A stretch of DNA of 64,000 nucleotides from Eublepharis macularius (GCF_028583425.1 NC_072806.1:30364001-30428000), one strand, 5' to 3'. Counted from the first letter of the stretch, positions 30,486-42,700 are shown. Notes: generated from the letters alone by a model not told the origin. Translations and numbers: made by a program.

Positions 30486-30802
30486 TAGGGCTTTTTTCAG
30501 CGGTACGCGGTTGAACGGAGTTCCGGCACCTCTTAAAAATGGTCACATGGCCGGTGGCCCTGACCCTTGGTCTCTAAGGAGAGGGGAGTTTAGATTGCCC
30601 TCCATGCCGCTGAGGGTGCAGAGGGTAATCTAAACTCCCCTCTGTCTGGACATCAGGGGGCGGGGCCACCGGCCATGTGACCCATTTTCACTGAGGGCGA
30701 TTTAAACTTTAAAAAAACTCCCCCCTTGTTCCAGCTGACCCAAAGTGATGTCATTGTGCGATCTTGAGTTCCACCACCTCTTTTCCCAGGAAAAAAGCCC
30801 TG
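30486..30802. mobile_element. Palindromic hAT family C, nested in family B
   Basis: Starts TAGGGCTTTTTTCAGC and ends GGAAAAAAGCCCTG; flanks gatgttgg and gatgttgt (7/8). After it the host B sequence resumes with tcatgtcgcttcaggaatg. Confidence 0.88.
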
Positions 30803-30892
30803 GATGTTGTCATGTCGCTTCAGGAATGTGCCCTGGTGACCTGTTCCTCTGCCTTCCTCCCCACCCCGACCAGGTGAGTTGTGGCAGGGGGC

Positions 30893-31338
30893 TAGGGTTG
30901 CCAAGTTCAAGTTGGGAAATTCCTGGAGATTTTGAGGGTGGAGTAGGGTTGCAGCTCCAAGCTGGGAAATTCCAGGAGATCTTGAGGGTGAAACCTGGAG
31001 AAAGTGGGGTTTGAGGAGGGAAAGGACCTTGGCATGGCATAATTCCATAGAGTCCACCCCCAAAAGTAGCCATTTTCTCCAGGTGAACTGATCTCTGTGG
31101 CCTGGAGACCAGTTTGTAATTCCGGGAGATCTCCAGCCACTACCTGGAGGCTGGCAACCCTAGGGTGGGGCCTGGAGACGACAGGGTTTGTGGAGAGGAG
31201 GGGCCTCAGTGGGGTATAATGCCATAGAGCCCACCCTCCACAGCAGCCATTTTCTCCAGGGGAACTGATCTTTGTCACCTGGAGATCAGTTCTAATTCCA
31301 GGAGATCTTCAGCCACCACCTGGAGGCTGGCAACCCTA
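30893..31338. mobile_element. hAT family A (outer), split by a second A copy
   Basis: Starts TAGGGTTGCCAAG and ends CTGGCAACCCTA, with a perfect 8-bp duplication CAGGGGGC on both sides (30885-30892, 31339-31346). Confidence 0.9.
30944..31162. mobile_element. hAT family A (inner), inserted in another A copy
   Basis: 219 bp, TAGGGTTGCAGC...GGCTGGCAACCCTA, flanked by gggtggag and gggtgggg (7/8), which are host family A sequence. Confidence 0.9.
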
Positions 31339-31424
31339 CAGGGGGCAAAAGATGGGAACGGGGGATCCTCCTCTGCCCCTCGGGGACTTGGGATCTCTGA
31401 TTTATACTTAGTCTCTCTCCCCAA

Positions 31425-31605
31425 TGGAGACCCAAGCCGGTCACATTGTTTTCCTCTCCTCCATTTAATCCTCATACCAACTGAAGTGGGTTAGGCCAAG
31501 AGGGTGTGACTGGCCCGAGGTCACCCAGTGAGTTTTGATGGCAGCCTGGGGATCTGAATCTGGGCCCCCTGGATCCTACTCTAACCACTACACCACATCT
31601 GTGGA
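31425..31605 (-). repeat. tRNA-derived SINE (type 2)
   Basis: Reverse copy: ttgttttcctctcctccatttaatcctcat to ctactctaaccactacacca. Confidence 0.75.
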
Positions 31606-31916
31606 CGGTTGCCATTGTTGTTGGATGAGGCGTGTCTTGCCTTTATTGTTGGAGATTCCCCTTTTCTTTTCTCAACAGGATTTTTGCTCCACTTGTCCAT
31701 TCGTGTCCTTCATTTGCCCTTGTTCCCTAAACAACATTCATGTATTCAAGATTAATTTTATCATGAAAGCAAGGAAAGAGAAACTGATGAAAAAATATTC
31801 ATGGGTCCATTTCTTACGAGGGAGGAGTAAAAAAACCAATATGAGGCTATTTGAATTGAATCAGCTTTGGAAATTAAGTCAATTCGCAGAGAGGAATGGA
31901 TTTCTCCTCAAGCTAA
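31606..31916. other. No recognisable feature
   Basis: Nothing assigned. Confidence 0.35.
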
Positions 31917-32142
31917 CGTGCCAACCTCCAGGCAAGATCTCCTGGCATTACAACTCCTGACATTATTCAGACTACAAAGATCAGTTTCTCTGGAGAAAAT
32001 GGCTGCTTTAGAGGGTGAACTGTATAGTATTATATCCCACTGCGGTCTCTCCGCTCCCCAAACCCCCACCTTCTTCAGGCTCCACCCCCACCCCCCCCCC
32101 CCAAATCTGCAGAAATTTCTCAACCTAGAGTTGGCAACCATA
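31917..32142. mobile_element. hAT family A, diverged copy
   Basis: Family words in order (caacctccaggcaagatctcc, actacaaagatcagtttctctggagaaaatgg, cctagagttggcaaccata). Confidence 0.7.
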
Positions 32143-32946
32143 CCTCAGGCTTAACATTCCCCTTCACCTTAAACATTGTATTGTCATCATTGCAAGCCGT
32201 ATTTACAGGACTATCAGCCATCTGTAAGGAGACGCCTTCAAAGGGAGGGGGCAGATTTGAGTGATGAGTTTCATTTCATTAAGGTTTTATTTTTATTGTG
32301 GAAGAGGGTCGTGTGTGTGCCCACACAACGTAATTTAATTTCCTACCTCAAGTATCTTGAGATAGCTCTCAACATCTATATCAATAAAATACAAGCTATG
32401 GTTTTATTATAAATCTAATATTAAAAGTGCTATCTGTAAAAAAAAATTCCGTTCTCTGAATGTTATAGGAATTTTTTTTTTCAGTGCAGACACAGATGGC
32501 AACTGGGTGTGCTAGCGATTCATTTAATATCGCTGATGCAGAGTCTGTGAAGGGGCCCATTAACTTCAGCTGTCTTCCGGGAACCTATTAATGTACTGCT
32601 TGGCTGGAAGATCTCTGGGGAAAAACATGAAAGGGGAAAAGTGTGTGTGTGTGTGTGTGGTGTGTGTGTGTGTGGTATGTAGCAGGATGGAATCTTTTAA
32701 AGAAGACAGCTTGCAAGAAGGTTGGTGGAATGTGTTCTTCCACGGTGCAAAATCATTCCAGTTGAACTGAAATTTTTGGGGCTGTCTTTAAGGGGGGGGG
32801 GTATGAGTGGGAGACTAAGCAAGTCTAAAAATGCCCCTTTTCACTTATTTTTGGGTTTTTTTGGTAAAACTATGTGAAACTTATCTTTTGCCCAACTTCA
32901 TTGCAGGTGTCCAGATTAATTTCTTTCTTTTTATATGCAATCCATG
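32143..32946. other. Intergenic; (GT)n at 32640-32676
   Basis: Only an interrupted GT microsatellite and short poly-A/T/G runs are recognisable. Confidence 0.5.
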
Positions 32947-32947
32947 T

Positions 32948-33712
32948 AGACTTGCCATCCTCCAGGTGGGGTATGGAGTTTTGGAATTACAACTCACCTC
33001 CAGACTGCAGAGATCAGTTTTCCTGGAGAAGATGGCCATTTCGGACAGAAGACTCTATGGTATCACTGATAAATTGTTATGCAGGCCCCAGAAATTAAAG
33101 GATTCCATTTGGGCTGTTAGCAAAGTCTATCGTTAGGCATAAGAAGCATGATTATAGGTGGTTGTGAGCTCGTTCTGCTGGCTGGTGTGTGTGCAGGAAT
33201 GAAAATAATGAAATCATACACTTGGTTTATATTTAGAAAAGAAGTAAGAGTTCTTTATTGCAGGAACTCCATATTCTGATAGGAAAGGAGGAGACACAGA
33301 TCCTAACTACCTATCTAGTCTAAGGATGGACATGGATGCTAGGACAAAGCCTGCATCCATGCTGCCAAGATGGAAGGAGGAGAGGGGAAGAGGTTTTGCC
33401 TAGGAAAATGCCAGGAAGAGAAGTGAGAGGGAGGAAGTCAGGAGGAGGAAATCCTGAGAATAGCAATCTGCATATTAAATGACAGTCAGAGCAGTAAACA
33501 ATAGTAAACAGAAAACAGAGTGCCCTGACCTCTCTATCTTTCTAACTCTTTGGTTTGTCCCCCTCTGAAACCTGAGGAGAGAAACAGCGCTGGATCTTCC
33601 TCTTCCAACAATCACCTCCCTGCTGATCTATCTCCCTTCTTCAAATCCTGCCCTCCCAGGCTCTGCCCCCCAAAACTCCAGGACTGTCCAAAGCCAGAGA
33701 TGAAAACTCTAA
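32948..33712. mobile_element. hAT family A split by an unclassified ~560-bp insert
   Basis: Family A resumes at about 33626 after breaking off at about 33065. The break points share ctgat (33067-33071 and near 33623), possibly a 5-bp duplication. The insert (about 33070-33622) has no ORF and no clear TG...CA ends. Confidence 0.5.
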
Positions 33713-33754
33713 ATTGATGCCAAATTGCATTAAAAATTAGATACATTTCACAGT

Positions 33755-33950
33755 GCCCACTGCCCAGGTGAGCCCAATCTCTTCAGATCTCTGAAGCTAC
33801 AGCAGGGCTGTCCTTAGTTAGTAGCTGGATGGGAGTCCTGAGACCAGGGTTGCAGACGCAGGCAATAGCAAGCCATCTCTGTTAGTCTCTTGCCATGAAA
33901 ACCTCACTAGGGGTCGCCATAAGCCAGCTATGACTTGAGGGAACTCTCCA
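33755..33950 (+). repeat. 5S rRNA-derived SINE
   Basis: Diverged copy: ctgaagctacagcagggctg, ggatgggagtcctgagaccagggttgcagac, ccatgaaaacctcactagggg. Confidence 0.75.
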
Positions 33951-33988
33951 CCACCATGGTTGATGATGAATGTTTGCCATGAGGAAAC

Positions 33989-34436
33989 CAGGGCTCATTT
34001 TGAGGGGGAACGCGCAGGAACGCAGTTCTGGCAGTTCCCCAAAGAGGTCACATGACAGGTGGCCCCCGCCCACCTGACTATCAGCCGTTTGGGGCCCGTT
34101 TTGGTCTGGATTGGGGACGAAATGGCCCGGACTGGGCCTCTGACAGGTGGTAGATCACTCTCCTGTTCAGCAGCGGCCCAATCCTGACCATTTTGGGTCC
34201 CTTTTTGGCCATTTTCAGCCCCTTTTTGCCATTTTTGGCCCAATTTCAGTCCTGAATGGCCAGGATTGGGTCCAAACAGCCAGGATAGGCGATGTCAGGG
34301 GGCGTGGCATATGCAAATCAGCGATGCCAATGACACATTTCCAGTGATGTCAAGGGGTGTGGCATATGCTAATGAGCTATGCTAATGAGCTATGCTAATG
34401 AGTTCCTCCAGCTCTTTTTCTAGGAAATGACCCCTG
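33989..34436. mobile_element. Non-autonomous hAT element, family D
   Basis: 448 bp, CAGGGCTCATTTTGAGG...GAAATGACCCCTG, with a perfect 8-bp duplication GAGGAAAC (33981-33988, 34437-34444). Confidence 0.9.
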
Positions 34437-34444
34437 GAGGAAAC

Positions 34445-36455
34445 AAATGAGAAAATGAACAATGTTGAGGGCGGGAGTTGAGTAAAAAATGGTGGAGTTG
34501 TGAAATTTAGCAGTATCTCTGCTAGACATAAGTAATAGGTTAGGTTATTCAGAGAAATTAATCAGGAGAACCAATGAAGGACAGAAAATGGAAAATTAAT
34601 TTGTTTATTATTATATTTTTACCACAGCACACCATTTGGAGATTCTATCATATATACCACAATGTGTGGATCATCTCTGGAGGATGGTTTGAAACCAAGG
34701 TCATATGCTACATATAGTTAGCTCACGCCACCACCATTACCTCTGGTAAACAGGAGTGGTACAGTTTGTTTGTTTTGTATTTATTTAAAAGCCATTCAAA
34801 GATTGTTTGTCCTGAGATGGCAACAGGACAAAATAAATAGGTGTGTACACCATGAAGTAACCTGCTCTCACGTTTCCTTCAAATCTCTTATTTTAAATGA
34901 CTGTCTGCTTCTAGCCATTGAAACCATTAACATAGAGAAATTGATAAAATTGGTTTTTTCTTGTGATGTTAGATATTTATTTTACCACTCAATTGTGCTG
35001 TTTTTTTAATGCTGACCCAGGAAGCAATTTAATGACATTACAATTCACTCCATTTAGAGATGATTTCGAATTGCTCATTATTGCTGGCTCATCTTCCCAA
35101 AAAATCTCTGTTTCAGTTTTATTTTTCCCTTATGTAAATCAAACTGGTGAATGTTTAATGTTGCGGTATTTTCTGTTTCCCTATATCAAATTATTATACA
35201 CATTATTATAATAGACATTTTAATGTACTCATGCATGTAAATAGGATATAGCATAAAATAAATGAACAAATTGGCTGTATGTAAAAGGTTCACAGTGACA
35301 ACATGCGAAAAAAGAACATATCTGCATATCTCTAGCCCAGCGTTCCCTACATTTTCTTTACCCTGGTAGCTGAAAAGATTTGCTTTCTGGCCACGAGACA
35401 CCATTACTCACACAGAAGAGTACAATAATCTTTCATGTCCACAAGGATCAGAATATCAGCTCTGGTTAAGAATATGCACCGCCCTGTTGAGATGCAGCTA
35501 GCAAGAAAGGCCTCGGGAAAGCAAATAGACCTTTTTCACACTCTCTGCCATGAAGGCAGTCCATGCTGTTCAGCTCATGGCACATGTTCTGTCTGCTAAC
35601 AGGGTGGTTTAGCTTGCTTCCTCTTTCCTCTCAACGTCACACCACAAATGAAACTGTCAGTGAGGAAAACCCAGCTCTATCAAGAAATTGATCCCGTGAT
35701 GGATGCCGTACAGAGCGGCTGTGTTTTTTAGAAGCCTTGTGATAAACACGAGAGACAGATCTGCAGGCAGAGAGAAGAATTAAAAAAGGAGAAGGAATCT
35801 TATAGCTTTTGTACTGTGCGCTTTGGAGCCTCCATTTTGGTAAGGCAGAGGTTAAGATATTAATTATGGACTGGCTATTCTGAGTGCTGCTACATTCGTT
35901 GGTTCTGTAAAGATGATTTTCATTCTTTCTGTGGGAATTTGAAAACCACTTTGTCTTTTTCTTGCGGCTGTAATATTTACCATGCTGTAGCTAGCAGTTG
36001 AGAAATCCTGACTGGACTGAACACCTCCCTCAGCGTAAGGATCTTTAACGTGCGGATTTAGCAACCAGCAAGTTTGGCTTCATGGAAAAAACGACATTGT
36101 AAGTTCACAAGTGGAGTGAAATCTGCCTCCTTGGTAGCAACTAAAGCCTGACAATCTGCTCAACAACATTATTTGAGGCACGGTGGAAGAAATCCCACTG
36201 CAAAGTAAGTATATCATTAATTATGATTTATTTTTCCTTTCGGCCTCAGACTAGCGAAGGCTCTTGCATGCTAAATATATAGAGATTGATTAATTTATGT
36301 GCTCAGCCCCAGAATCGGATTTTATGTGGGAGACTAAATCATCAGGCAGAGACTGACTTTAAGGAGAGAGGTGGAAATTATTACTTGAGGTATCCGTTTG
36401 GGAACTTTAAATGTAATGGGAGCTAGGTCATAATAGATTGGCGGTAGTGGGTGGG
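34445..36455. other. Unique intergenic region between divergent genes
   Basis: No repeat family recognised over 2 kb, the longest such stretch here. It lies upstream of TRPV2 and possibly upstream of the minus-strand gene, so a promoter or untranslated first exon could be here. A strong donor-like aaa|gtaagtat occurs near 36204, without a defined start. No CpG island is obvious. Confidence 0.4.
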
Positions 36456-36461
36456 GAGCAG

Positions 36462-36662
36462 AGTTGCATGTTTCCAGGTGCAGCTTGACATTTTCCTGGA
36501 ATTACAATTGATCTTCAGACTACAGAGATTAGTTCCCCTGGAGAAAATGACTGCTTTAGAGGGTAGACTTGAGGGCATCAGAACCCTGCTGATCACCCTC
36601 TCTAGGCTTTGCCCCCAAATCTCCCGGAATTCCCCAATCTGGAATTGGCAACTTTGGTGGCT
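36462..36662. mobile_element. hAT family A, diverged copy
   Basis: Family A words from gttgcatgtttccaggtg to caatctggaattggcaact. Confidence 0.65.
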
Positions 36663-36771
36663 TGTCTTCTGACACAGGAAGAAGCAAGGTCTGAACTATG
36701 GCACTTTCTGATGCATATACTTCCTGTTTCCTTAGCCAGTGTTTGGCAGCCAAACTCTCTAGTCAATAAAC

Positions 36772-37250
36772 TTCTACTCCTCCACTTGATGCCAGCTGAG
36801 TGACCTTGGGTCAGTCGCAGCTCTCTCAGAGCTCTCTCAGCCCCACCCACCTCACAGGGTGATTGTCGTGAGGATAATAATAACACACTTTGTAAACCAC
36901 TCTGAGTGGGCATTAAGTTGTCCTGAAGGACAGTATACAGAATCATAGAATCATAGGGTTGGAAGGTACCTCTAGGGTCATCTAGTCTAACCCTCTGCAC
37001 AATGCAGGACATTCACAACTGCTCCCCTCTGACTGCCCCAGTGACCCCCTGCTCCATGCCTAGAAGATGGAAAAACACCTCCAGGACCCCTAGCCAAACT
37101 GGCCTGGGGAAAATTGCTACCTGACCCCAAGGTGGCGATCGGCATTACCCTGGACATGTAAGGGCCACGAGAACTAAGCACTGATGTAACCCATTCTGCC
37201 CTCCCCCTCAAGATCAGCCCATATAAATCAAATGTTGTTATTATTATTTA
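36772..37250 (+). repeat. tRNA-derived SINE (type 1) interrupted by a CR1 tail
   Basis: SINE body at 36772-36938, then its last words (atataaatcaaatgttg) at 37220. Between them is a minus-strand CR1 3' end beginning agaatcatagaatcatagggttgg. Confidence 0.75.
36939..37219 (-). mobile_element. CR1-type LINE 3' fragment
   Basis: Begins with reversed ATTCTATGATTCT repeats and ggttggaaggtacctc, ctagtctaaccctctgcaca; 5'-truncated, inserted inside the SINE. Confidence 0.78.
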
Positions 37251-37309
37251 AAGTCTAAATCCAGTAACGTTTTGCTCATATTATCATTCCACAATTTCAT
37301 AGCTTGCCT

Positions 37310-37735
37310 AAGCCCATAAACTCGCTTTTAAAATTTACATATTTCCACCTTTACTTCCTCACCGGGTTGCATCTGCTCAGTGGCTGCATCCATTGCCTCC
37401 TCACCTGGTTGCACATCTGGTTGCATCTGTATAGTGATGCCATCTGGGCCATGCAGCAGCAGCTGGTTGTCGTTGCCATCTCCTCTGAAGGATTCATGTG
37501 TGGCAGCACTCTGGTTGTTCCTTTGCCACTCATCAAATTGCACAACTCTACTTACAGTAGTATTATTATTGGGTCTAAACTTACGTATCTCTTCTATCTT
37601 GGTGCATATCCTTCCAAAATGTCTTCTAAGGCTCTGGGTTCTAATTTGAATCTCTTTTTTTCTGGTATATAGGCCTTGCATCCAAATACTCTTAAGATGT
37701 TCTAACCACATCGCTTTAATCATTATAGGACCTTA
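37310..37735 (-). pseudogene. Ty1/copia-type retrotransposon relic (pol fragment)
   Basis: The minus strand has a copia-like integrase/RT linker pattern: LRVFGCKAYIPEKKRF, then LEGYAP, then a stop, and in another frame VSRVVQFDEWQ. The stop and frame change show it is dead. Copia elements are scarce in amniotes, so this is only a family-level call. Confidence 0.65.
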
Positions 37736-37948
37736 CAGAATAGGATTTTATTACTATAAAAACAGTATTTAATGTAAATGGGATACTGTTCCCTCTGAAA
37801 CTTAAGGCTTCAGTTCAAAATGTTTCTATGTCATGACAAATTTTTCCTTTGGCAGGTCTCCTGATCTGTTCTCTCCTAGTAGCTCCATACTCCCCTCCCA
37901 GACCTTATCATTCATTATTAATTACTGAACCCTGTGATAAAGTTACAC

Positions 37949-38177
37949 TAGGGTTGCCAGCTCCAAGTTGGAAAATTCCTGGAGATCTAGGGAGTGAAAT
38001 CTGGAGAAACCTGGAGAAAGTGGAGTTTGGGGAGAGAAAGGACCTTGGCATGGCATAATTTCATACAGTCCACCCCCAAAAGTAGCCATTTTCTCCAGGT
38101 GAACTGATCTCTGTGGCCTGGAGACCAGTTGTAATTCCGGGAGATCTCCAGCCACTACCTGGAGGCTGGCAAGCCCA
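37949..38177. mobile_element. Non-autonomous hAT element, family A
   Basis: TAGGGTTGCCAG...GGCTGGCAAGCCCA with the perfect duplication AGTTACAC (37941-37948, 38178-38185). Confidence 0.9.
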
Positions 38178-38185
38178 AGTTACAC

Positions 38186-38605
38186 CTATATAAGATATAG
38201 TCTAAATCTTCAAATTTAAGTTTTTTTCTGGTTTACTTGTCTTCTTCTTTCCAATCCTACTTAGGGAAAATAAATACTCAAATGATTAAAGAAGAAAAAC
38301 AAAGTATTTTGATTGCACAAGGACCTCCCTGCTCCTGGGTTGGTTCCAAATAGTATTTCAGCTCAGTGCTGCTTTTCCAGGCATTCTGACATGGTTCAGG
38401 GTAAATAGTCTGCCTGGATTAGTCAAGCAAATCTCGATCAATTGACTTTTGGCAGCCGGATGCAGAACTATCTTTCTGTATCTGATGTGTCATTTTGAAG
38501 AGCTTGCTCCACTTTGGGCCTAGCAAGGCCTTTTCATTCAGAGAGCCTGCTCGTTGGGTCCCAGGAGAGGAAAGCAATTAGGAAGTAAAGCAGAAAACTT
38601 TTCAC
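38186..38605. other. No recognisable feature
   Basis: Upstream of TRPV2 coding exon 1; nothing assigned. Confidence 0.4.
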
Positions 38606-38608
38606 TAA

Positions 38609-38842
38609 GAGCCAAACTACAAGTGACGCCTGACACTAGTTGGACACGTGTCAGCCTCCCTCAAGTTTTGATGGGAAATGTAGGCGTCCTGGTCTTGCAG
38701 CTTGGCTCTCCGACTGCTGCCTAATGGACTTTTCAACTGTCACTTGTCCAACATTCCGCCAAGCTGCCTACATTTCCCATCAAAACTTGAGGGAAGCTGA
38801 CAAGTGTCCAACCTGTGTCAGGTGTCACTTGTAGCTTGGCTC
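38609..38842. mobile_element. PIF/Harbinger-like palindromic element
   Basis: Ends GAGCCAAACTACAAGTGACG and its inverse GTCACTTGTAGCTTGGCTC, flanked by TAA on both sides. Long inverted arms (tcccatcaaaacttgaggga). Confidence 0.85.
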
Positions 38843-39124
38843 TAAGGTACATTCTGTAAATTAGAATTTAGCCATATATCGGCCCATACATTGTTGTCTA
38901 ACATTGGGAGACTGGACAGTTCAGGATTAAGGGCTGCCCACTAATGCTTACCCAGTTACCTAAAAGCCCAGTGTTTATCCACCTGATAAGGGGAAGAATT
39001 CTAATATGAATGAACTCTCCAACAGAAAAATAAAAATGGGCTCAAAGCAATGAATTCTTTTTTGTGAATTTTATTAGAAGAGGATAGCCAGTGAAGAACA
39101 AACATGGATAAAAGCAAAGCAGTC

Positions 39125-39225
39125 TCATACAGTGAAATCCTAAGCAGAGTTACTCTTGTCTAAGCCTATTGATTACAGTGGGCTTAGACTGGCATAACTC
39201 TGTTTAGGATTGCACCATTAGAGCA
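39125..39225. repeat. ~100-bp palindrome
   Basis: cagtgaaatcctaagcagag...ctctgtttaggattgcacc with arms of about 45 bp; a small hairpin element of unknown class. Confidence 0.7.
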
Positions 39226-39597
39226 TCGCTTTCAGGCTATCTGCCTGCCGTGCTTTAGTCCATCCATTTTGTAAATAAAAAGCTAGTGAATGCTCTCATA
39301 ACATCCCATCGGTGTTTAGACTCCCAGCCAGGCGAGATTTGTGTAAGCAATTCTTCCAGAGCAAGGTTGACTCTTCCTGAGTGGGCGTCTTGACCTCAAG
39401 CACAGTGCAGATATCCGTTCTCAATAATGCAGGCAAAGCTTATCAAGCTGAGTGAGTCTGTTACTATTTAAAAATGGAAATTCCTTCGGGCTAAGAAAGC
39501 ATGGCTGAACACCATGCACACCCTTGGGTCATGTTCAATCCATGTTCTGCAACAAATGAATTCTTCTCATGGCACTTTCCCTCCATTCTCCCGGCAG

Positions 39598-39786
39598 CAC
39601 CTCCGATCGTACGATGTTGCCGTTATTAGAGGTTGCTGACAGTGTCACAGAAGAATCAGAGACCACTAAGCGTTGGCCAGATGAGGAGGAAGATGAGTTG
39701 CAACCTCTGGACACGCCTTTTCAGAAGGAGAGCCAGCCCTCTTCGACAATCATGATCAGAAAAGATTATCGGGGTAAAAATGCAAG
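39598..39786 (+). CDS. TRPV2: TRPV2 coding exon 1
   Basis: Acceptor ctcccggcag shows an upstream untranslated exon exists. ATG at 39614 opens [16 protein letters not shown], an acidic tail ([11 protein letters not shown]). Donor GTAAGG, ends in phase 2. Confidence 0.85.
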
Positions 39787-42700
39787 GTAAGGATTGTGCA
39801 GGTGATGAACTGGCACTCTTTCTGAACTTTGATAGCTGACACACTGCTTTGGGGGATTAAAATGGGAGGCAAGCTTATGTACCAAAAGCTCTTATTGAGA
39901 ATTACTACCAGAAATGGTCTCATCCTTTGTTTCTGTGTAGATCACTGTCAATAATCACTGACAGTGTAGATCACGGACAGTGTAGACAGTACTGTGTAGA
40001 TCACTGTCCTAAGTACTGGAAGTACTAAGTACCTGACTGGAAGCCTAGAGTAACGGTTCATGCAGAGACTTAATGGGCAGCTTTCCCTGAAAGCGTGCAA
40101 TTCTATTTATGTCTCTGTCCAAGGATAACATCTTGATCCGAACTGCTCAGTGAAACAGCTGGATAATCAGATCCAAGTTTGTTGTATCCTAGATCTCCCA
40201 AACTCCTGTAATTACTAGAATAAATAACTTTGCTTTCCTTCTGCAGTCCAAAGGATCCAAACCCCTTCAACAGAGATCGTATCTTTGGCGCCATTACAAA
40301 GGGCAAACCTGAGGAACTGGAAGGCTTGGCTGAATATCTGCGAAGAAATCACAAATTTCTCTCCAACTCTGAATATAGAGGTACTCCTGTTCTTCTCTGC
40401 CCAAAGGCAGGACACAAAACTGGTGCAGTCTTGTATGGAGTGGGCTAACTTAAGACTGACAATGTCTGTATGCGTGTAATGAAATAGAGATGCCACAGAT
40501 GTATCTGCCGTCCCAAAAGCTGATTGGAAGGAGGCAAGCCCAGGGAAAGGACTCATCCAGTGGACATAGAGGAAAACCTTTTTGGGTGGTTGGATGCTTT
40601 GGGCTGTCAGGAGCCAAGGAAGATTCAATCCCCTGTGGCACGCTATTGGTCTGATTGTGGCATACGGCTTGGAAATTACAAATCCAGTCTGTTCTGAATG
40701 GCAGTAGCTCCCTATACCCTCATGCTTAACGCCCTTCTTAAGCAAACATGAGAATAATTAAAGCAAAGACGCTGAGCATGTGAAGTGTGTGCCCTGCCAG
40801 TACTGGAGTGGCTGAAAGACAACAGAATCACACCCACTAGACACTGAGTCTCTCAACACGTTACTAAGTACCTAAGGACGCGCAAGTGCAGGATTGTATG
40901 TGTAGTCCTCAATACATGTGCAGGCTGTTCTTGCTCGGTGCTCATCCATGCCGCTTTCATGGGAGCTCCCTTTGTGTGACTGCATCTGCAAGTGATTCCT
41001 ATTCAGCTGTTTTCATTGTGAGAACAAGTACTGTAGGCTCCTTTGACTTGCCAATTTGCATTTCTTTAAGGTGTGAGAAAGTGTCAAGATCTGCATTTCA
41101 ATGAATGGATGTGGGAGAAACTGGGATACTTTTAGCAGTCGAGGAGGAACTGATATAGAACGCATGAAGCTATTCACGTGGAGCAAATTGAAGTGTGATT
41201 GTGCGAGCGAGTGCATGGAAAATTGGAGGGGGGACATGTAAAATGAGGTTCACTTGAGCATCCCTAAGTACTTAGTAACGTTTAGAGAGACTATAACTTC
41301 CAGCCTCTGCATTTTCTGTATAACATCTGTACAACAGCTCCCCCCCTCCGCGCCCTGTACAAAGCAGAATACAGACTGCGCATGTTGGTGTCTCCCTTAT
41401 GATTCAGGGAATACCAGCATTCCCAATTACATGGACAGAAGTGACACATTCATGGCTTGTACCAAGGATATACAAATCTGTCTTCCTTTGTGTTTTCATA
41501 TTTTGTTGTTGTGAATGTTTTCATTTTGCCCATGTGGGCTGATTGGGGTCTCTGATTGGCTTGTTTCTTTTAGGATATATTTCATTACCATATTCTTTAA
41601 GTGGCATCTGTCCTTCCAGAATTACATTGGCTTGAGATAGCGGGAGTGGGGCGAAACTATGTCATTCTTCCTAGATACAAAATGCACATCTATGGGGTTA
41701 GGAAGATATCCCCACAGAAACACAACCGACAGGAGATGGTGCATCTGAGCTGAAACTCTTCTCTTCCAGATGGAAAAACAGGGAAGACTTGCTTAATGAA
41801 GGCCCTGTTGAATTTAAAAGATGGGATGAACCCCACCATCTCATTGTTGTTGAAGATAGATAAGGAGAGTGGGAATCCGAACCCACTAGTCAATGTTGCT
41901 TGCACCGGTAGCTACTACCAAGGTAAGTGTTTCTGGGATGATGTCTCTACTCAGGGCTTCTTTTCAGCAGGAACGCGGGGGAACGGAGTTCCGGAACCTC
42001 TTGAAAATGGTCACATGGCTGGTGGCCCCGCCCCCTGATCTCCAGACAGAGGGGAGTTTAGATTGCGGCATGGAGGGCAATCTCAACTCCCCTCTGTCTG
42101 GAGATCAGGGGGCGGGGCCACCAGCCATGTGACCATTTTCTCCAAGGGCAACATACGGAGTTCCACCACCTCTTTTCCCAGAAAAAAAGCCCTGTGTCTT
42201 CTTATCTGGGGGGGAATGTACCACAGAAGAGCAAAGACAGAAAGGACACATCGTTTTGATAGTTCCATCCATTGTTTACTCTGTAGAACTGAATGGCCTA
42301 TTCCCATTCAAGTGGGCAAGTCAATTCTTTATATCAACAGTGTTTCATAATGGATCAGTTGTCACCTGACCCCTCCCCTCTTGCCTCTATCAGTGCCCAG
42401 CCAGTCTTCAGCGTAGGAGGAAGAAGGGAAAATGGTTTTGAATTGCTACCCGCCCCTCCATCAGCACTAGGGGTGTGTGCCAACATCCCCATTTTCATTG
42501 CCTTTGATTTTATATGTTTGTTATGTGAGCCTTTTTGTTTGTCCTGTTTTTTTTTAAATGTTACTTTAAAGCTAGTTTTAATGCAACTGACAGAAAGGTA
42601 GGGTGTAAAAATTCTCTGTAAATAAGTGAATAGAATAGCTACAGAGAACAAAAACTTGCTGCTCAGGGTATCCAGTGGATGGGTCAGACTGGGCTGTGGG

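Larger units (their letters stand above)
30197..31400. mobile_element. hAT family B copy hosting three nested hAT insertions
   Basis: Opens TAGGGTTGCCAGATCC and closes near cggggacttgggatctctga, the usual B ending. It contains the B words gtgatgatgtcactcccaggagtgatg and gcgcaggagcgctc. A family C element (30486-30802) and a family A element (30893-31338) interrupt it, and the A element is itself interrupted. Confidence 0.78.

Noticed and set aside
36196..36210. Untranslated first exon of TRPV2
   Set aside because: Only a donor-like site is visible; no start or supporting signal, so it is kept as a suggestion and not a feature.
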